From: Lautropia mirabilis
GTDB taxonomy: Bacteria; Pseudomonadota; Gammaproteobacteria; Burkholderiales; Burkholderiaceae_E
Length of the DNA: 64,000 nucleotides
NCBI RefSeq assembly: GCF_900637555.1
Contig: NZ_LR134378.1
Span: 2,490,001-2,554,000 of the forward strand
Direction: 5' to 3'
Below, in pieces: positions 17,213-25,999 of the stretch. Both the position numbers and the translations under genes were made by a program. Position 1 is the stretch's first letter. Each line of letters opens with the position of its first letter. The notes below the pieces were generated by a model. It had not been told where the DNA came from. It saw only the letters and a program-made list of their open reading frames with translations, and searched no databases.

Positions 17213-18136
17213 TCAGGGCACTTCCTTGTTCGAGCGCTGGATCGCCTCCTGGATCTCGGCAATCGTCTTGTCGATCTCGTCCTCGGTCATGTCGACCGAT
17301 TCGGCGTCCAGGTTGTTGGCAATGGCGATGGTGGTGGTCACCGCCCCGTCGGGCAGCGCCATCGACGACAGCGACGGCAGACCATCGCTCTCGGAGCTGT
17401 CGGTGTCCCACTTCATGGCCAGCACCGTGGTGTTGTCGGCACCCACGCCATTGTGGTTGAGCGCCGACTGGATCAGGCGAGGCACCGCCAGCTCCAGCGG
17501 CTCGTTGCGGAACTCGCGCACCAGCTCCTCACGGCTCACGCCGCTCCAGAGACCGTCCGAGCACAGCATCATCACGTCACCCGCCTTCAGCGGAAAGGCC
17601 GCATGGATCTCGACCGGCGGGATGAAGGGCGAGCCCAGGCAGTTGAGCACCTTGTTGCGCTCGGGGTGCACCTCGCTCTCGGCCTCGGTGATCAGCCCCA
17701 GGCTGATCAGGCTCTGCACCTTGGAGTGGTCCAGCGTGCGGAACAGGATGTCGGAATCACGCAGCAGGTACAGCCGGGAATCGCCCGCATGCCCCCACCA
17801 CGCATGTCCGTCCTGCACCACGCAGGCCACGATGGTGGTGCGCGGGCACTCATTCATGCCATGCAGCTCACGATAGCGGTGCAGCTCGCGGTGGCTGGCA
17901 TGAAAGGCCTGCTCGATGAAAGCCACCGGATCACGCAGCCGCGGCACAGCCTGCTGCTGGAACATCGAGGCTACCGTCTGCATGGCGATCTGCGCCGCGA
18001 TCTCGCCCCGCAGATGCCCGCCCATGCCGTCGGCCAGCACCATCAGCAGCGACTCGCGCGAGAAGCAGTACCCCATCCGATCCTGGTTGATCGAACGACC
18101 ACCGACATCGGTATCCTGGAAAATGGAAAAACGCAT
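17213..18136 (-). CDS. PP2C-family Ser/Thr protein phosphatase
   Basis: A 307-residue PPM/PP2C-type phosphatase, soluble, requiring two metal ions. Motifs in order: [32 protein letters not shown] (motifs 1-2, metal-binding Asp residues), [13 protein letters not shown] (motif 5-6 region), LCSDGLWSG (metal-binding Asp) and [12 protein letters not shown] (last metal Asp-Asn). A Ser/Asp-rich tail of about 55 residues follows the domain. The adjacent upstream gene on the same strand is a Ser/Thr kinase (gap 117 bp), and such pairs usually act on the same substrates. Cellular targets are not evident from the neighbourhood. Confidence 0.9.
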   Translation of the reverse strand: MRFSIFQDTDVGGRSINQDRMGYCFSRESLLMVLADGMGGHLRGEIAAQIAMQTVASMFQQQAVPRLRDPVAFIEQAFHASHRELHRYRELHGMNECPRTTIVACVVQDGHAWWGHAGDSRLYLLRDSDILFRTLDHSKVQSLISLGLITEAESEVHPERNKVLNCLGSPFIPPVEIHAAFPLKAGDVMMLCSDGLWSGVSREELVREFRNEPLELAVPRLIQSALNHNGVGADNTTVLAMKWDTDSSESDGLPSLSSMALPDGAVTTTIAIANNLDAESVDMTEDEIDKTIAEIQEAIQRSNKEVP

Positions 18137-18253
18137 GGATCGAAAGCGAGTTGAATGTTCTGGGGCGTCCTGTCCGGGTCATCTGCCGCCGGCAGGTCTG
18201 CGTCGGTACCGAGCCGCCCCGACAGCGGCCCGTATCCGGCCGAAGGCCCGACC

Positions 18254-19336
18254 TCAGCCGCCCTTGCGGGCCGTCAGCAGCGTGACATCGGCCTCCTCGT
18301 GGCCCGACGGCGATGGCAGTTGGGCATGATGGCTTCGCTTGTGCGACGACGACGATCCTTTCGGATCACGGCGCCGCCTGAACGGCGAGATGATGTCCTC
18401 CAGCCAGCGCAGCGGCAAGAAACTGCGGGTTTCAACCCCCTCGCGCATGAAGGGTTCGCGCAACGCCCGTTGCAGCGCAAACACACTCTGCGGCCGCTCC
18501 AGCGGGTTGAGCTTCATGCACCAGTGCACCAGATCCAGCAGCTGCTGCGAGTAGATGTCGGTCAGACCCATCAGCACCGCGTCGACCTTGTCCTGCTTCA
18601 TGCGCTGATCGGCTGCCTGCGGCGGCGCCCCCACCATGCAAGCGTACATGCTGGCGCCCAGGCCATAGATGTCGGTCCAGGGGCCCAGCTGCTGATTCTT
18701 CTTGTAGAGCTCCGGCGCGGCAAAACCCGGCGTGTACATCGGGAAGAGCTTGGGCGCGTCCTGCGTGAGCGTCTGGCGCGCCGCCCCGAAGTCCAGCAGC
18801 ATGGGCAAGCCGCCCTTCTTCAGGTAGATGTTGGCCGGCTTCAGGTCCAGGTGCAGCAGGCGGTTGGCATGCACCTCGCGCAGCCCGTTCATCACCTGTG
18901 CAAAGATCTTGCGGATGTGGCGCTCGGGCAGCACGCGCTTGCCCGGCCGGTTGCGGTTGTGGATGACCAGCTCCTGCAGGCTGCGCCCGCTCTCGTAGGC
19001 CATCACCATGTAGACCGTCTCGTTGGCCCGGAAGAAGTTGACGACGCGCACCACGTTGGGATGGATGACCCGTGACAGCGCCCGGCCTTCCTCGAAGAAG
19101 CACTTCAGGCCATTGCGATAGGTGGGCAGATTGCCGCCCACCACCTCGGGCACCAGTTGCCCAGGTGTGCGACGGACCAGAGAACTGGGCAGGTATTCCT
19201 TGATGGCGACCGGGTTCCCGTCCTGATCCTGGGCGAGATAAACCATCGAAAAACCGCCGCTGGCGATTTTTCTTACAATCCGGTAGCCACCTGCCTCGAA
19301 GCCCTCCGGCAATGGTGCGTTCTGCTCATTTGCCAT
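18254..19336 (-). CDS. Ser/Thr protein kinase (bacterial Hanks type)
   Basis: A 360-residue soluble eukaryotic-like kinase. Glycine loop IASGGFSMVYLAQD, the ATP-anchoring Lys in NPVAIKEYLP, catalytic loop LLHLDLKPANIYL (HLD in place of HRD), metal-binding DFG in LLDFGAARQ and the APE motif as FAAPEL are all present, covering about residues 18-285. The C-terminal 60 residues are basic and low in complexity (FRRRRDPKGSSSSHKRSHH), with no transmembrane segment or extracellular sensor domain, unlike PknB. The start at 19336 matches the kinase domain position, though no clear ribosome binding site precedes it; the longer frame to 19498 is non-conserved. Paired with the PP2C gene downstream. Confidence 0.88.
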   Translation of the reverse strand: MANEQNAPLPEGFEAGGYRIVRKIASGGFSMVYLAQDQDGNPVAIKEYLPSSLVRRTPGQLVPEVVGGNLPTYRNGLKCFFEEGRALSRVIHPNVVRVVNFFRANETVYMVMAYESGRSLQELVIHNRNRPGKRVLPERHIRKIFAQVMNGLREVHANRLLHLDLKPANIYLKKGGLPMLLDFGAARQTLTQDAPKLFPMYTPGFAAPELYKKNQQLGPWTDIYGLGASMYACMVGAPPQAADQRMKQDKVDAVLMGLTDIYSQQLLDLVHWCMKLNPLERPQSVFALQRALREPFMREGVETRSFLPLRWLEDIISPFRRRRDPKGSSSSHKRSHHAQLPSPSGHEEADVTLLTARKGG

Positions 19337-19682
19337 GGTGGCTATTGTAGAAGCGATGGATGCAAAACTCTGTATTTCCGTGTTACGACACGCCAGACGG
19401 ACGGGCACGGCGACTGAATGACATCCGGGCCTGCACCCATCCCGAAAAACCTCGGCCAGATCGGCATTTTTACCGCTTTTCCAAGCAGAGACACCCACCC
19501 GTCCCCACCACCTTCCTTCCCGACAGCGTTACAGAACAGCCCCTCCTGACGCCCTTTCGGATGTAACCACCGGTGCAGCCCCCGTGTGGCATCTTTCCCA
19601 CTGCCCCGATCCGTCCGACGGCAGCCGTTCGTGATCCTGCATCGGCCCGTTTCCCTTTCTTCCCGTCTTTCCAGACACCGAC
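19337..19682. other. 346-bp divergent gap between the kinase gene and yicC
   Basis: No gene is supported here. I see no convincing -10/-35 pair for either direction and no strong inverted repeat; the AT-richest parts are around 19360-19375 and 19460-19480. The right half (19560-19680) is pyrimidine-rich and may be the untranslated leader of yicC. Confidence 0.4.
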
Positions 19683-20666
19683 ATGTCCACCCAGCCCACG
19701 CAGCCCGTCACCGCCCCCACGAATCCCGCCCCTGCCGTCGCCACGGGGGGCGCCGTCAACAGCATGACCGGCTATGCCCACCAGAGTGCCGACACGCCGC
19801 TCGGACGACTGGACATCGAGATCCGCGCCGTCAACAGCCGCTTCACCGACCTGCACTTCCGGTTGGCCGACGAATGCCGGCTGCTGGAGCCGCGGCTGCG
19901 TAGCGCCATCACGGCCACCGTCCGGCGCGGCAAGGTGGAATGCCGGATGAGCCTGCAGCGGCCCCGCTCGGACGGCACTGACGCCCTGAACCTGGAACGC
20001 CTGGCACACTATGTGGAACTGAGCCGCCAGATCCGCCTTGTGGACGACAGCGCCCAGCCTCCCTCCGTGGCCGACTACCTGCGCTGGCTGCAGACGCCGG
20101 AACACGCTCCCACCGCTGGTGACGCTGCCTCCCAGACCCTGGACACCGACATGCTGTGGCAGCACGCCGAACCACTGGTTCTGAGCTGCCTGCAGGCCTT
20201 CCAGGCCAGCCGTGCCCAGGAAGGCGCACAGCTTGCCCGCATCCTGCAGGAACAGGGCAGCCGGATGCGGGCCCTGGCCGGGCAGCTGCGCCCCCACCTG
20301 CCCGAGCTGCATGCCGCAGCCGAAGCCAGACTGCTGGAGCGTCTGCAGAAAGCCGTCCAGGACCTGCCCGTCAGCATTCCAGCCAACGAGACCCTGGCCC
20401 GCGTGCGCCAGGAGATCAGCCTGCTCAGCCTGAAGGACGACATCACCGAGGAACTGGACCGGCTGGACACCCATCTGCAGGCCATCGACGAGGCCCTGGC
20501 GGCAGGCAGCCCCGTGGGCAAGCGGCTCGACTTCCTGATGCAGGAGCTCAACCGCGAAGCCAACACCATCGCCTCCAAGAGCATCGCGTTGTCCATTACC
20601 GACACCGCGCTGGCACTGAAACTGCTCATCGAACAGCTGCGCGAGCAGGTCCAGAACCTGGAATAA
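19683..20666 (+). CDS. yicC: YicC/YloC family endoribonuclease
   Basis: A 327-residue protein of the YicC/YloC family. After a Pro/Thr-rich N-terminal extension of about 25 residues, unusual for the family, it shows the start SMTGYAHQSADTPLGRLDIEIRAVNSRFTDLHFRL, the RGKVECRMSL strand and the C-terminal GKRLDFLMQELNREANTIASKS and LKLLIEQLREQVQNLE. YicC proteins have been shown to have endoribonuclease activity and to affect small-RNA turnover in enterobacteria. Normal YicC is about 290 residues, so the first Met at 19683 may be too early, although no later ATG fits well (the next in-frame ATG is within the conserved SMTGYA motif). Confidence 0.9.
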   Translation: MSTQPTQPVTAPTNPAPAVATGGAVNSMTGYAHQSADTPLGRLDIEIRAVNSRFTDLHFRLADECRLLEPRLRSAITATVRRGKVECRMSLQRPRSDGTDALNLERLAHYVELSRQIRLVDDSAQPPSVADYLRWLQTPEHAPTAGDAASQTLDTDMLWQHAEPLVLSCLQAFQASRAQEGAQLARILQEQGSRMRALAGQLRPHLPELHAAAEARLLERLQKAVQDLPVSIPANETLARVRQEISLLSLKDDITEELDRLDTHLQAIDEALAAGSPVGKRLDFLMQELNREANTIASKSIALSITDTALALKLLIEQLREQVQNLE

Positions 20667-20772
20667 AGGATCCGGAAGGAATCCCCCCGCTCCCGCGTAC
20701 AATGAGCGCGGCCGCTCCGGCACCCTTGGTCGCTCCGGCCCACGGCCGCCCTTTTCCAGGAACAGGATCCTC

Positions 20773-21351
20773 ATGAAACTCTGCGTCTTCTGCGGTGCCA
20801 GCACCGGCAAATCCCCCGCCTATCGCCTGGCGGCCATCGAACTGGGCCATGCCATGGCTGATGCCGGCATCGGGCTCGTCTACGGGGGCGCCTCGGTCGG
20901 CCTGATGGGCGCCGTGGCCGACGCCGTCCTGGAACGAGGGGGTGAAGTCATCGGCGTCATTCCGCGCTTCCTGGCCGACAAGGAACTGGCCCACAAGAAG
21001 CTCACCCGCCTGCACGTCGTGGGCTCCATGCACCAGCGCAAGGCCATGATGGCCAGCCTGGCCGACGGCTTCGTGGCCTTGCCCGGTGGCCTGGGCACGC
21101 TGGAAGAACTGTTCGAGATCTGGACCTGGGGGCAGCTGGGACACCACCAGAAACCCTGCGCCCTGCTGGATGTGGGCGGTTTCTACACCGGTCTGACCGA
21201 CTTCCTCGATCACGTAGCCACCGAAGGCTTCGTCAAGCCGGAGTTCCGCAACATGCTGATCGTGGAGCCCAACGCCGAGCGCCTGCTGCCCGCCATGAAG
21301 GGCTACCAGCCGCCGGCAACCACGCGCTGGATGAGCGAAGGCAACACCTGA
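20773..21351 (+). CDS. LOG family protein (cytokinin riboside 5'-monophosphate phosphoribohydrolase-like)
   Basis: A 192-residue Rossmann-fold protein of the TIGR00730/LOG family. The N-terminal MKLCVFCGAS, the YGGASVGLMGAVADAVL loop, the Arg in MHQRKAMM and the family signature PGGLGTLEELFEIWTW are all present. Members hydrolyse nucleoside 5'-monophosphates to base and ribose phosphate; many bacterial copies act on AMP-like compounds, and the physiological role here is unknown. AGGAT lies just upstream of the ATG. The gene is 106 bp downstream of yicC and is followed by an intrinsic terminator, so it may be read from its own TACAAT -10 element near 20698-20703 or through from yicC. Confidence 0.9.
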   Translation: MKLCVFCGASTGKSPAYRLAAIELGHAMADAGIGLVYGGASVGLMGAVADAVLERGGEVIGVIPRFLADKELAHKKLTRLHVVGSMHQRKAMMASLADGFVALPGGLGTLEELFEIWTWGQLGHHQKPCALLDVGGFYTGLTDFLDHVATEGFVKPEFRNMLIVEPNAERLLPAMKGYQPPATTRWMSEGNT

Positions 21352-21360
21352 GTCTGCACG

Positions 21361-21394
21361 CCCTCCGGGAAAGGCACATTTTCCGGAGGGTTTT
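21361..21394 (+). terminator. Intrinsic terminator after the LOG-family gene
   Basis: CCCTCCGG (21361-21368) and CCGGAGGG (21383-21390) form an 8-bp stem around a 14-nt loop, followed by TTTTCGGGGGTTTT. It lies 10 bp past the stop codon. Confidence 0.75.
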
Positions 21395-21459
21395 CGGGGG
21401 TTTTCCGGAATACCAGCCATGCAGGGCATTCCTTGGAAATACAGCGCTCGGCAATGAAT

Positions 21460-21477
21460 TTGATAATGCATTATCAA
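21460..21477 (+). promoter_or_regulatory. Perfect 18-bp palindrome, Fur-family-like operator
   Basis: TTGATAATGCATTATCAA is a perfect palindrome made of TGATAAT and ATTATCA arms, the same arms as the Fur 7-1-7 box but with two central bases instead of one. It lies about 45 bp upstream of a -10 element for the His-rich protein gene, so a Fur/Zur-type metal regulator is likely. Which metal is not determinable. Confidence 0.55.
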
Positions 21478-21482
21478 TAACG

Positions 21483-21529
21483 GCATTTGATGGAAAAAGC
21501 CTTCAAATGCAGCGTCATGGATATATAAT
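21483..21529 (+). promoter_or_regulatory. Promoter of the His-rich protein gene, with hairpin over the -35 region
   Basis: The -10 element TATAAT is at 21524-21529, with a modest -35 match TTCAAA at 21502-21507 (spacer 16). The -35 lies in an inverted repeat: GCATTTGA (21483-21490) pairs with TCAAATGC (21503-21510), extended by GG/CC across one T-T mismatch. This second dyad may be another protein-binding site. Confidence 0.5.
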
Positions 21530-21559
21530 CGCATCATCAATCGCAGACAGGAGATCATC

Positions 21560-21919
21560 ATGAGCGAATGCAAGCTGCCCCATCACGCCCACCATGACCA
21601 CACCCATGGCCCCGGCTGCGGCCACACGGCCATCCGCCATGATGGCCATGTCGATTACCTGCACGACGGCCACCTGCATCATCCGCATGGCGACCACGTC
21701 GACGAGCACGTGATCCCCGTCTCGGCCACCAACCCCGACCGCTGCACGCCCGAGCACAAATGCAGCGGTCACGAGCCCGGCCACGTCCATGGCCCCGGTT
21801 GCGGCCACGAAGCCGTCCCGCACGGTGACCACATCGACTACCTGGTCGACGGCCACCTGCACCACCCGCACGGCGACCATTGCGACGACCATGGTCCGAT
21901 CGAGGTGGTGAAGGGCTAA
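21560..21919 (+). CDS. Small His-rich tandem-repeat protein, putative metal-binding
   Basis: A 119-residue soluble protein with no signal peptide. About a quarter of its residues are histidine, plus five Cys. It is an internal duplication: each half reads HGPGCGH, then an H-G-H/D-H-x-D-Y-L stretch, then DGHLHHPHGDH and an acidic H-D end (residues about 16-50 and 77-112), joined by a linker DRCTPEHKCSGHEPGH. No enzyme family is recognisable. The composition and the Fur-like palindrome upstream suggest an intracellular zinc, nickel or copper chelator or store. AGGAG precedes the ATG, and a strong terminator follows. Similar proteins occur as uncharacterised entries in other betaproteobacteria, to my knowledge; the function is inference. 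Confidence 0.8.
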   Translation: MSECKLPHHAHHDHTHGPGCGHTAIRHDGHVDYLHDGHLHHPHGDHVDEHVIPVSATNPDRCTPEHKCSGHEPGHVHGPGCGHEAVPHGDHIDYLVDGHLHHPHGDHCDDHGPIEVVKG

Positions 21920-21977
21920 AAACGCACGCCTGCACGGCCTGTCGCCAGCGCCGCCTGCAGGCATCGCAGCGTTCCCA

Positions 21978-22009
21978 GGGATGCCCCCGCAAGGGGGCAT
22001 CCCTTTTTT
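21978..22009 (+). terminator. Intrinsic terminator after the His-rich protein gene
   Basis: GGGATGCCCCC and GGGGGCATCCC form an 11-bp perfect stem with loop GCAA, followed by TTTTTT at 22004-22009. One of the strongest terminators in the window. Confidence 0.92.
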
Positions 22010-22193
22010 GTGCCCCCTTTCTGCCCCTGTCCTTTGCGCCTCTGCCCTGGCCGTTGGCGGTGGTTTGAATGGCACGCTTCCCGTCTGGCCTGCGCAACAG
22101 ACACGACCCCCTGTCGGGTACTTGAAGCCATTCATTGACGCCCCGTCAGGACTTCCTGACCATCAAGGCCCATTGCACTGCCCGGCAGCGGCC

Positions 22194-23213
22194 ATGTTCA
22201 CCTTCCGTTTCTATACGCCCGACGATCGCCCAGCATGGGATGAATGCGTGTTGCGAAGTCGCAACGGCGTATTCCTGTTTCTTCGCGCATACCTGGAATA
22301 CCACGCTGACCGTTTCGAAGACGCTTCCGTGGTGATTCACGCCGAAGGCCGCCCTGGCAGGATCGTCGCGGTATTGCCCGCCAACCGGCAACGCGCACCC
22401 CTGCAGCCCGCAGAGCATGGTCACGGCACCACAGCCAATGCCCATGGCGACACCTTCGTGACGCATGGCGGACTGACCTTCGGCGGTCTGGTGATGGACG
22501 AGAAACTGGGCGGCACCCAGGTCGTGACCCTCCTGCGGGAACTGCTTCCCTGGCTGGCAGCCAACGGCTTCGCACGCCTGAAATACAAGCCCACCCCTCA
22601 TCTGTACCACCGGCTGCCCAGCGAGGAAGACCTGTACGCGCTGCACCAGCTGGGTGCGCAAACCACGCAGGTGCTGCTCTCCAGCACGCTGGACCTGACG
22701 CGCCCCTGTCCCACATCCAGCGCCCGGAAGAACGCGCTGAGAATCGCCAGCCGTCACAACATCCAGGCAGGCCCATGCGCATGGGAAGACTTCTGGCCAC
22801 TGCTGACCCAGACGCTGCAGCAACGGCATGGCGTCAACCCGGTCCACAGCCTGGAGGAGATCCGGCTGCTCGCCAGCCGCTTTCCGGACCGCCTGGAAGT
22901 GCTGGGAGGCTGGCCGTCCCAGGATGCCTCGCAACAGCTCCAGGCAGGTGCCGTCCTCTTCCATTACGACGGCGTGACCCACACCCAGTATCTGGCTTCG
23001 TCCCCTGCCGGACGTGACTCCCATGCCCAGCATCGCGTCATCGACACCGCAATCGAAAGCGCCCGGGCTCGAGGACAACGCTGGTTCAGCTTCGGAACCT
23101 CCACCACCGAAGGCGGCCACGTCCTGAATGACGGCCTGCTTCACCACAAGGAGATCTTCGGCGCCCGGGGCACCATCCTGCAGACGCTGGAGCTGGATCT
23201 GCCCGGGCACTGA
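22194..23213 (+). CDS. GNAT/FemAB-like acyltransferase
   Basis: A 339-residue soluble protein that resembles the double-GNAT (BioF2/FemAB-like) group. Conserved features seen: FTFRFYTPDDRPAWDECVLRS and the GVFLFLRAYLEYHADRF stretch at the N-terminus; a central FARLKYKPTPHLYHRLPSEEDLYAL; and a C-terminal half with ALRIASRHNIQAG, AVLFHYDGVTHTQYLASSPAGRD and WFSFGTSTTEGGHVLNDGLLHHKEIFGA, the usual end of the acceptor domain. It begins the glycan cluster, so it may N-acylate the amino group made by the FdtB-type aminotransferase, but FdtC-type enzymes are left-handed-helix acetyltransferases and this is a different fold. The ATG at 22194 was preferred to the long in-frame extension upstream, which spans the terminator. 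Confidence 0.72.
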   Translation: MFTFRFYTPDDRPAWDECVLRSRNGVFLFLRAYLEYHADRFEDASVVIHAEGRPGRIVAVLPANRQRAPLQPAEHGHGTTANAHGDTFVTHGGLTFGGLVMDEKLGGTQVVTLLRELLPWLAANGFARLKYKPTPHLYHRLPSEEDLYALHQLGAQTTQVLLSSTLDLTRPCPTSSARKNALRIASRHNIQAGPCAWEDFWPLLTQTLQQRHGVNPVHSLEEIRLLASRFPDRLEVLGGWPSQDASQQLQAGAVLFHYDGVTHTQYLASSPAGRDSHAQHRVIDTAIESARARGQRWFSFGTSTTEGGHVLNDGLLHHKEIFGARGTILQTLELDLPGH

Positions 23214-23390
23214 CCAGCCCCGGCTGGCCGGCCCCCTGACAGCAGCCTCTGGAAGCAGCCCTTTCCAGACCCCCACACGGCAGGCCTGCCCCTGAACTGG
23301 CCCGCAAGAGCCTTCCTGTTCCGACGACCGGCCCCAGGGTACTCCCGCTACATTCGACGGGATTCCAACCATACTGTCGGACCCCGTTCC

Positions 23391-25769
23391 ATGGCCAGCC
23401 TGCCCGCAATCCACATCTGCCTGATCTCGCCTGCCGGATATGTTCATGCAGATGCATTGCTGGACCCGGCGCAGTACTTTGCCTGGCAGTTCCGGCGACT
23501 GGGGCTGCGTGTCAGCCTGGCCCGCAACCTGCTGCGGCATGATGCGGTCAACTTCGTCTTTGGCGCCCATTGCGGCTTCGACCCCCGGCTGCTGCAGACC
23601 CACAGCTGCATCATCGTCAACCTGGAACAGATCGGCCAGGGCGGCGCCGTGCTGGGCAGCAGCTACCTGCAGCTGCTGAAAAGCGCCGTGGTGGTGGACT
23701 ACAACGCCGACAACCCGCCCGCCTACACGGCGCACCCCGACGACGTGCCCATCATTTCCTTCGGTCACGCCACCTGGCTCAAGCCCGACGCCCACCAGGC
23801 CCTGCCGCTGGAAGAGCGTCCGCTCGACCTGCTCTTCATCGGCAGCACGAACGAACGACGACTCAAGGCCATCCAGCGCATCCAGGCCACGGGACGCAAG
23901 GTCAGCCTGCAGGCCTGTCCTGTCTACGGCTCGGCCCGCAACAGCCTCATCCTTCAGGCCAAGGCACTCCTCAACCTGCATTTCTACGAAACCGCCCGCT
24001 TCGAGCAGGTGCGCGCCTTCCAGAGCCTGTCGCTGGCCACCCCGGTGGTATCCGAGCGCCACATCAACACCAGCGCCAGCCCTGTCTTCGACGCCTGCGT
24101 CACCTGGTTCGAGGATGCCCAGCTGGAGGCGCTGTTCGAACAGGAGTTCGACACCCCGCTCTTCCATGACGTGGCGCGGCAGCAGCTGGCACTCTTCGAG
24201 ACCGTGGACCCGATTGAGGAATATGCCGACCTGGCCGCCTTTGCCGGGGGCGTATGGCAGGCCCATCAGGACATGCTGCCCAGACACGGCAGCGATCTCT
24301 ACGTGGGGCCTCGCATGCCGCTTCCGTGGGTGCCCCCCGTTACCCACGCAGCCATGATCCCGGGCATCCCCCTGGCCGAGGATCATGGCCCCGCCAAAGC
24401 CTGCCGCACCGCCAGCGACAGCTGCCGTCACGACGTGAACGACGCCGCACACCCGGCCCCGCTCTTTCAGATGCTGCCGGATGTCTGCGATCAGGTCGAC
24501 CAGCTGCTGGACGAAGAGCAGCCCGAACTGGCCCTGCTCTCGATGGTCCACGGCATCACGTCCCATTTCTACCAGCCGGGCATTGCCGAACATGCGCTCT
24601 ACTATCCTGCACTGGACCGCCGTGTCCTGCAGCTGGCCGATCGCCTGCAGCGGGACATGGCCGAAACCGGAGCAGCGCAGGATGCCGCGTACCCCGCTCC
24701 CGTCCAGGCCGCTGATGCCCCGACCCTGCTGGTGGCCTCGGAGGTCTACGAGGTGGGTGGTCATACCCGGGTTCTGGAAGAACTGGCGGCCAACCAGCCC
24801 AACCCCATCCTGCTGCTCACCAACCTGTGGGGCAACTTCGACGACCCGACATCGAAGAAGAGGGAGTGGCTACGACAGCGTTTCCCGAATGCCGAGATCA
24901 TCGTGCAGACCGGCAAGCTGTGGGACAAGGCACGCCAGCTGGCCACGCTCTGCTCCCAGCGCCAACCCGCACGGATCTGGTACCTGCAGCACCATCAGGA
25001 TCCGGTGGCCTTTGTCGGCACCCTGCATGCCGGCAGTGCTCGCAAGATGCTGGTTCACCATGGCGACCACAACCCCAGCCTGGGCTGCACCCTGCCCGGC
25101 ATCCGTCATGTGGATGTGACCGAATCGCTACAGAAGACCTGCAGCGCCCACCTGCACCAGCAGGCCGACTGGCTGCCCCTGTACGTGAAGGATCTGGGAC
25201 GCCGCCCCTTCCTGGCCCCCAGCCGCAAGACGCCCTTCTCGGTCGTGACGGCCGGGCGTGCTGCCAAGTTCTCGATGCAGGGGCCCGTGGCCCTTCCGAA
25301 CATCGTCAGCAGCGTGCTGCGTGCCATCGAAGGCCGCTTCCATCACATCGGCCCCCTGGACGACGGCAGCCGGAAGCAGATCCGCAAGCATCTCATCAAC
25401 CAGGACATCGATCCCGCCCGCTTCGTGACGCATGGCGAAGTGCCGTCGCTGTGGCAGGCGCTCAAGCAGCTGGATGCCCATGCCTACCTGGGTTCGGCCC
25501 CTGTCTCCGGCGGGCGTGGTGCCATCGAAGCCCAGGGCTGCGGCTACCCGGTGCTGCCCTTCAGCGGTTTCGAGCCAGGCTCCCTGCTGGCCGACTTTTC
25601 CTCCTATGCCGACATGGCGCTGGCCTGGCACGACCTGCCGACATTGGTCGAACGGCTGAAGGTGCTGCCCTCCCGGCTGCAGGACGCCAGCGACCGTGCC
25701 CGCACCTTCTACGAGACCCACTTCTCGCAGCAGGTATTCCGCGACACGCTGGAACGCATCGCCAGGTAA
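23391..25769 (+). CDS. Large two-domain glycosyltransferase-like protein
   Basis: A 792-residue protein with no signal peptide or membrane segment. The N-terminal half (about residues 1-310) looks like a GT-B-type glycosyltransferase with VHADALLDPAQYFAWQFRRLGLRVSLARNLLR, a middle LDLLFIGSTNERRLKAIQRI nucleotide-sugar-type strand and YETARFEQVRAFQSLSLATPVVSERH. A linker (about 310-440) is variable. The C-terminal half (about 445-792) restarts with LLVASEVYEVGGHTRVLEEL, followed by RKMLVHHGDHNPSLG, PFSVVTAGRAAKFSM and VSGGRGAIEAQGCGYPVLPF, the last resembling a donor-binding E-x-G motif. Both halves may be transferases, so it could add two sugars or one half may be non-catalytic. Family assignment is by fold-like motifs, not by a recognised named family. 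Confidence 0.6.
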   Translation: MASLPAIHICLISPAGYVHADALLDPAQYFAWQFRRLGLRVSLARNLLRHDAVNFVFGAHCGFDPRLLQTHSCIIVNLEQIGQGGAVLGSSYLQLLKSAVVVDYNADNPPAYTAHPDDVPIISFGHATWLKPDAHQALPLEERPLDLLFIGSTNERRLKAIQRIQATGRKVSLQACPVYGSARNSLILQAKALLNLHFYETARFEQVRAFQSLSLATPVVSERHINTSASPVFDACVTWFEDAQLEALFEQEFDTPLFHDVARQQLALFETVDPIEEYADLAAFAGGVWQAHQDMLPRHGSDLYVGPRMPLPWVPPVTHAAMIPGIPLAEDHGPAKACRTASDSCRHDVNDAAHPAPLFQMLPDVCDQVDQLLDEEQPELALLSMVHGITSHFYQPGIAEHALYYPALDRRVLQLADRLQRDMAETGAAQDAAYPAPVQAADAPTLLVASEVYEVGGHTRVLEELAANQPNPILLLTNLWGNFDDPTSKKREWLRQRFPNAEIIVQTGKLWDKARQLATLCSQRQPARIWYLQHHQDPVAFVGTLHAGSARKMLVHHGDHNPSLGCTLPGIRHVDVTESLQKTCSAHLHQQADWLPLYVKDLGRRPFLAPSRKTPFSVVTAGRAAKFSMQGPVALPNIVSSVLRAIEGRFHHIGPLDDGSRKQIRKHLINQDIDPARFVTHGEVPSLWQALKQLDAHAYLGSAPVSGGRGAIEAQGCGYPVLPFSGFEPGSLLADFSSYADMALAWHDLPTLVERLKVLPSRLQDASDRARTFYETHFSQQVFRDTLERIAR

Positions 25770-25999
25770 CCCTCTCCAAGGGCCGAACACCGGGCATTAC
25801 CGTCGCCCTGCCCGGTTCTCCAACGGCCCGTGTGATGCCCGAATGCATCACTGTCTGATCCGGGCATCACCGCTTTGCCGTCTGCGCTGTCCCAGACCGC
25901 CACCGGTACCGATGCCCGACCTGGCGCCCCTGTTCCAGCGCACCATGGATGCCATCCGTCAGGTGCTTCCCTTGTGAAGCACACGACTTCGACAGACCG

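Noticed and set aside
22146..24764. 872-residue reading frame on the minus strand
   Set aside because: Lies antisense to the GNAT and glycosyltransferase genes, which have recognisable motifs and ordered gene layout. The protein is rich in Gly/Arg/Val/His as expected from GC-rich shadow frames.
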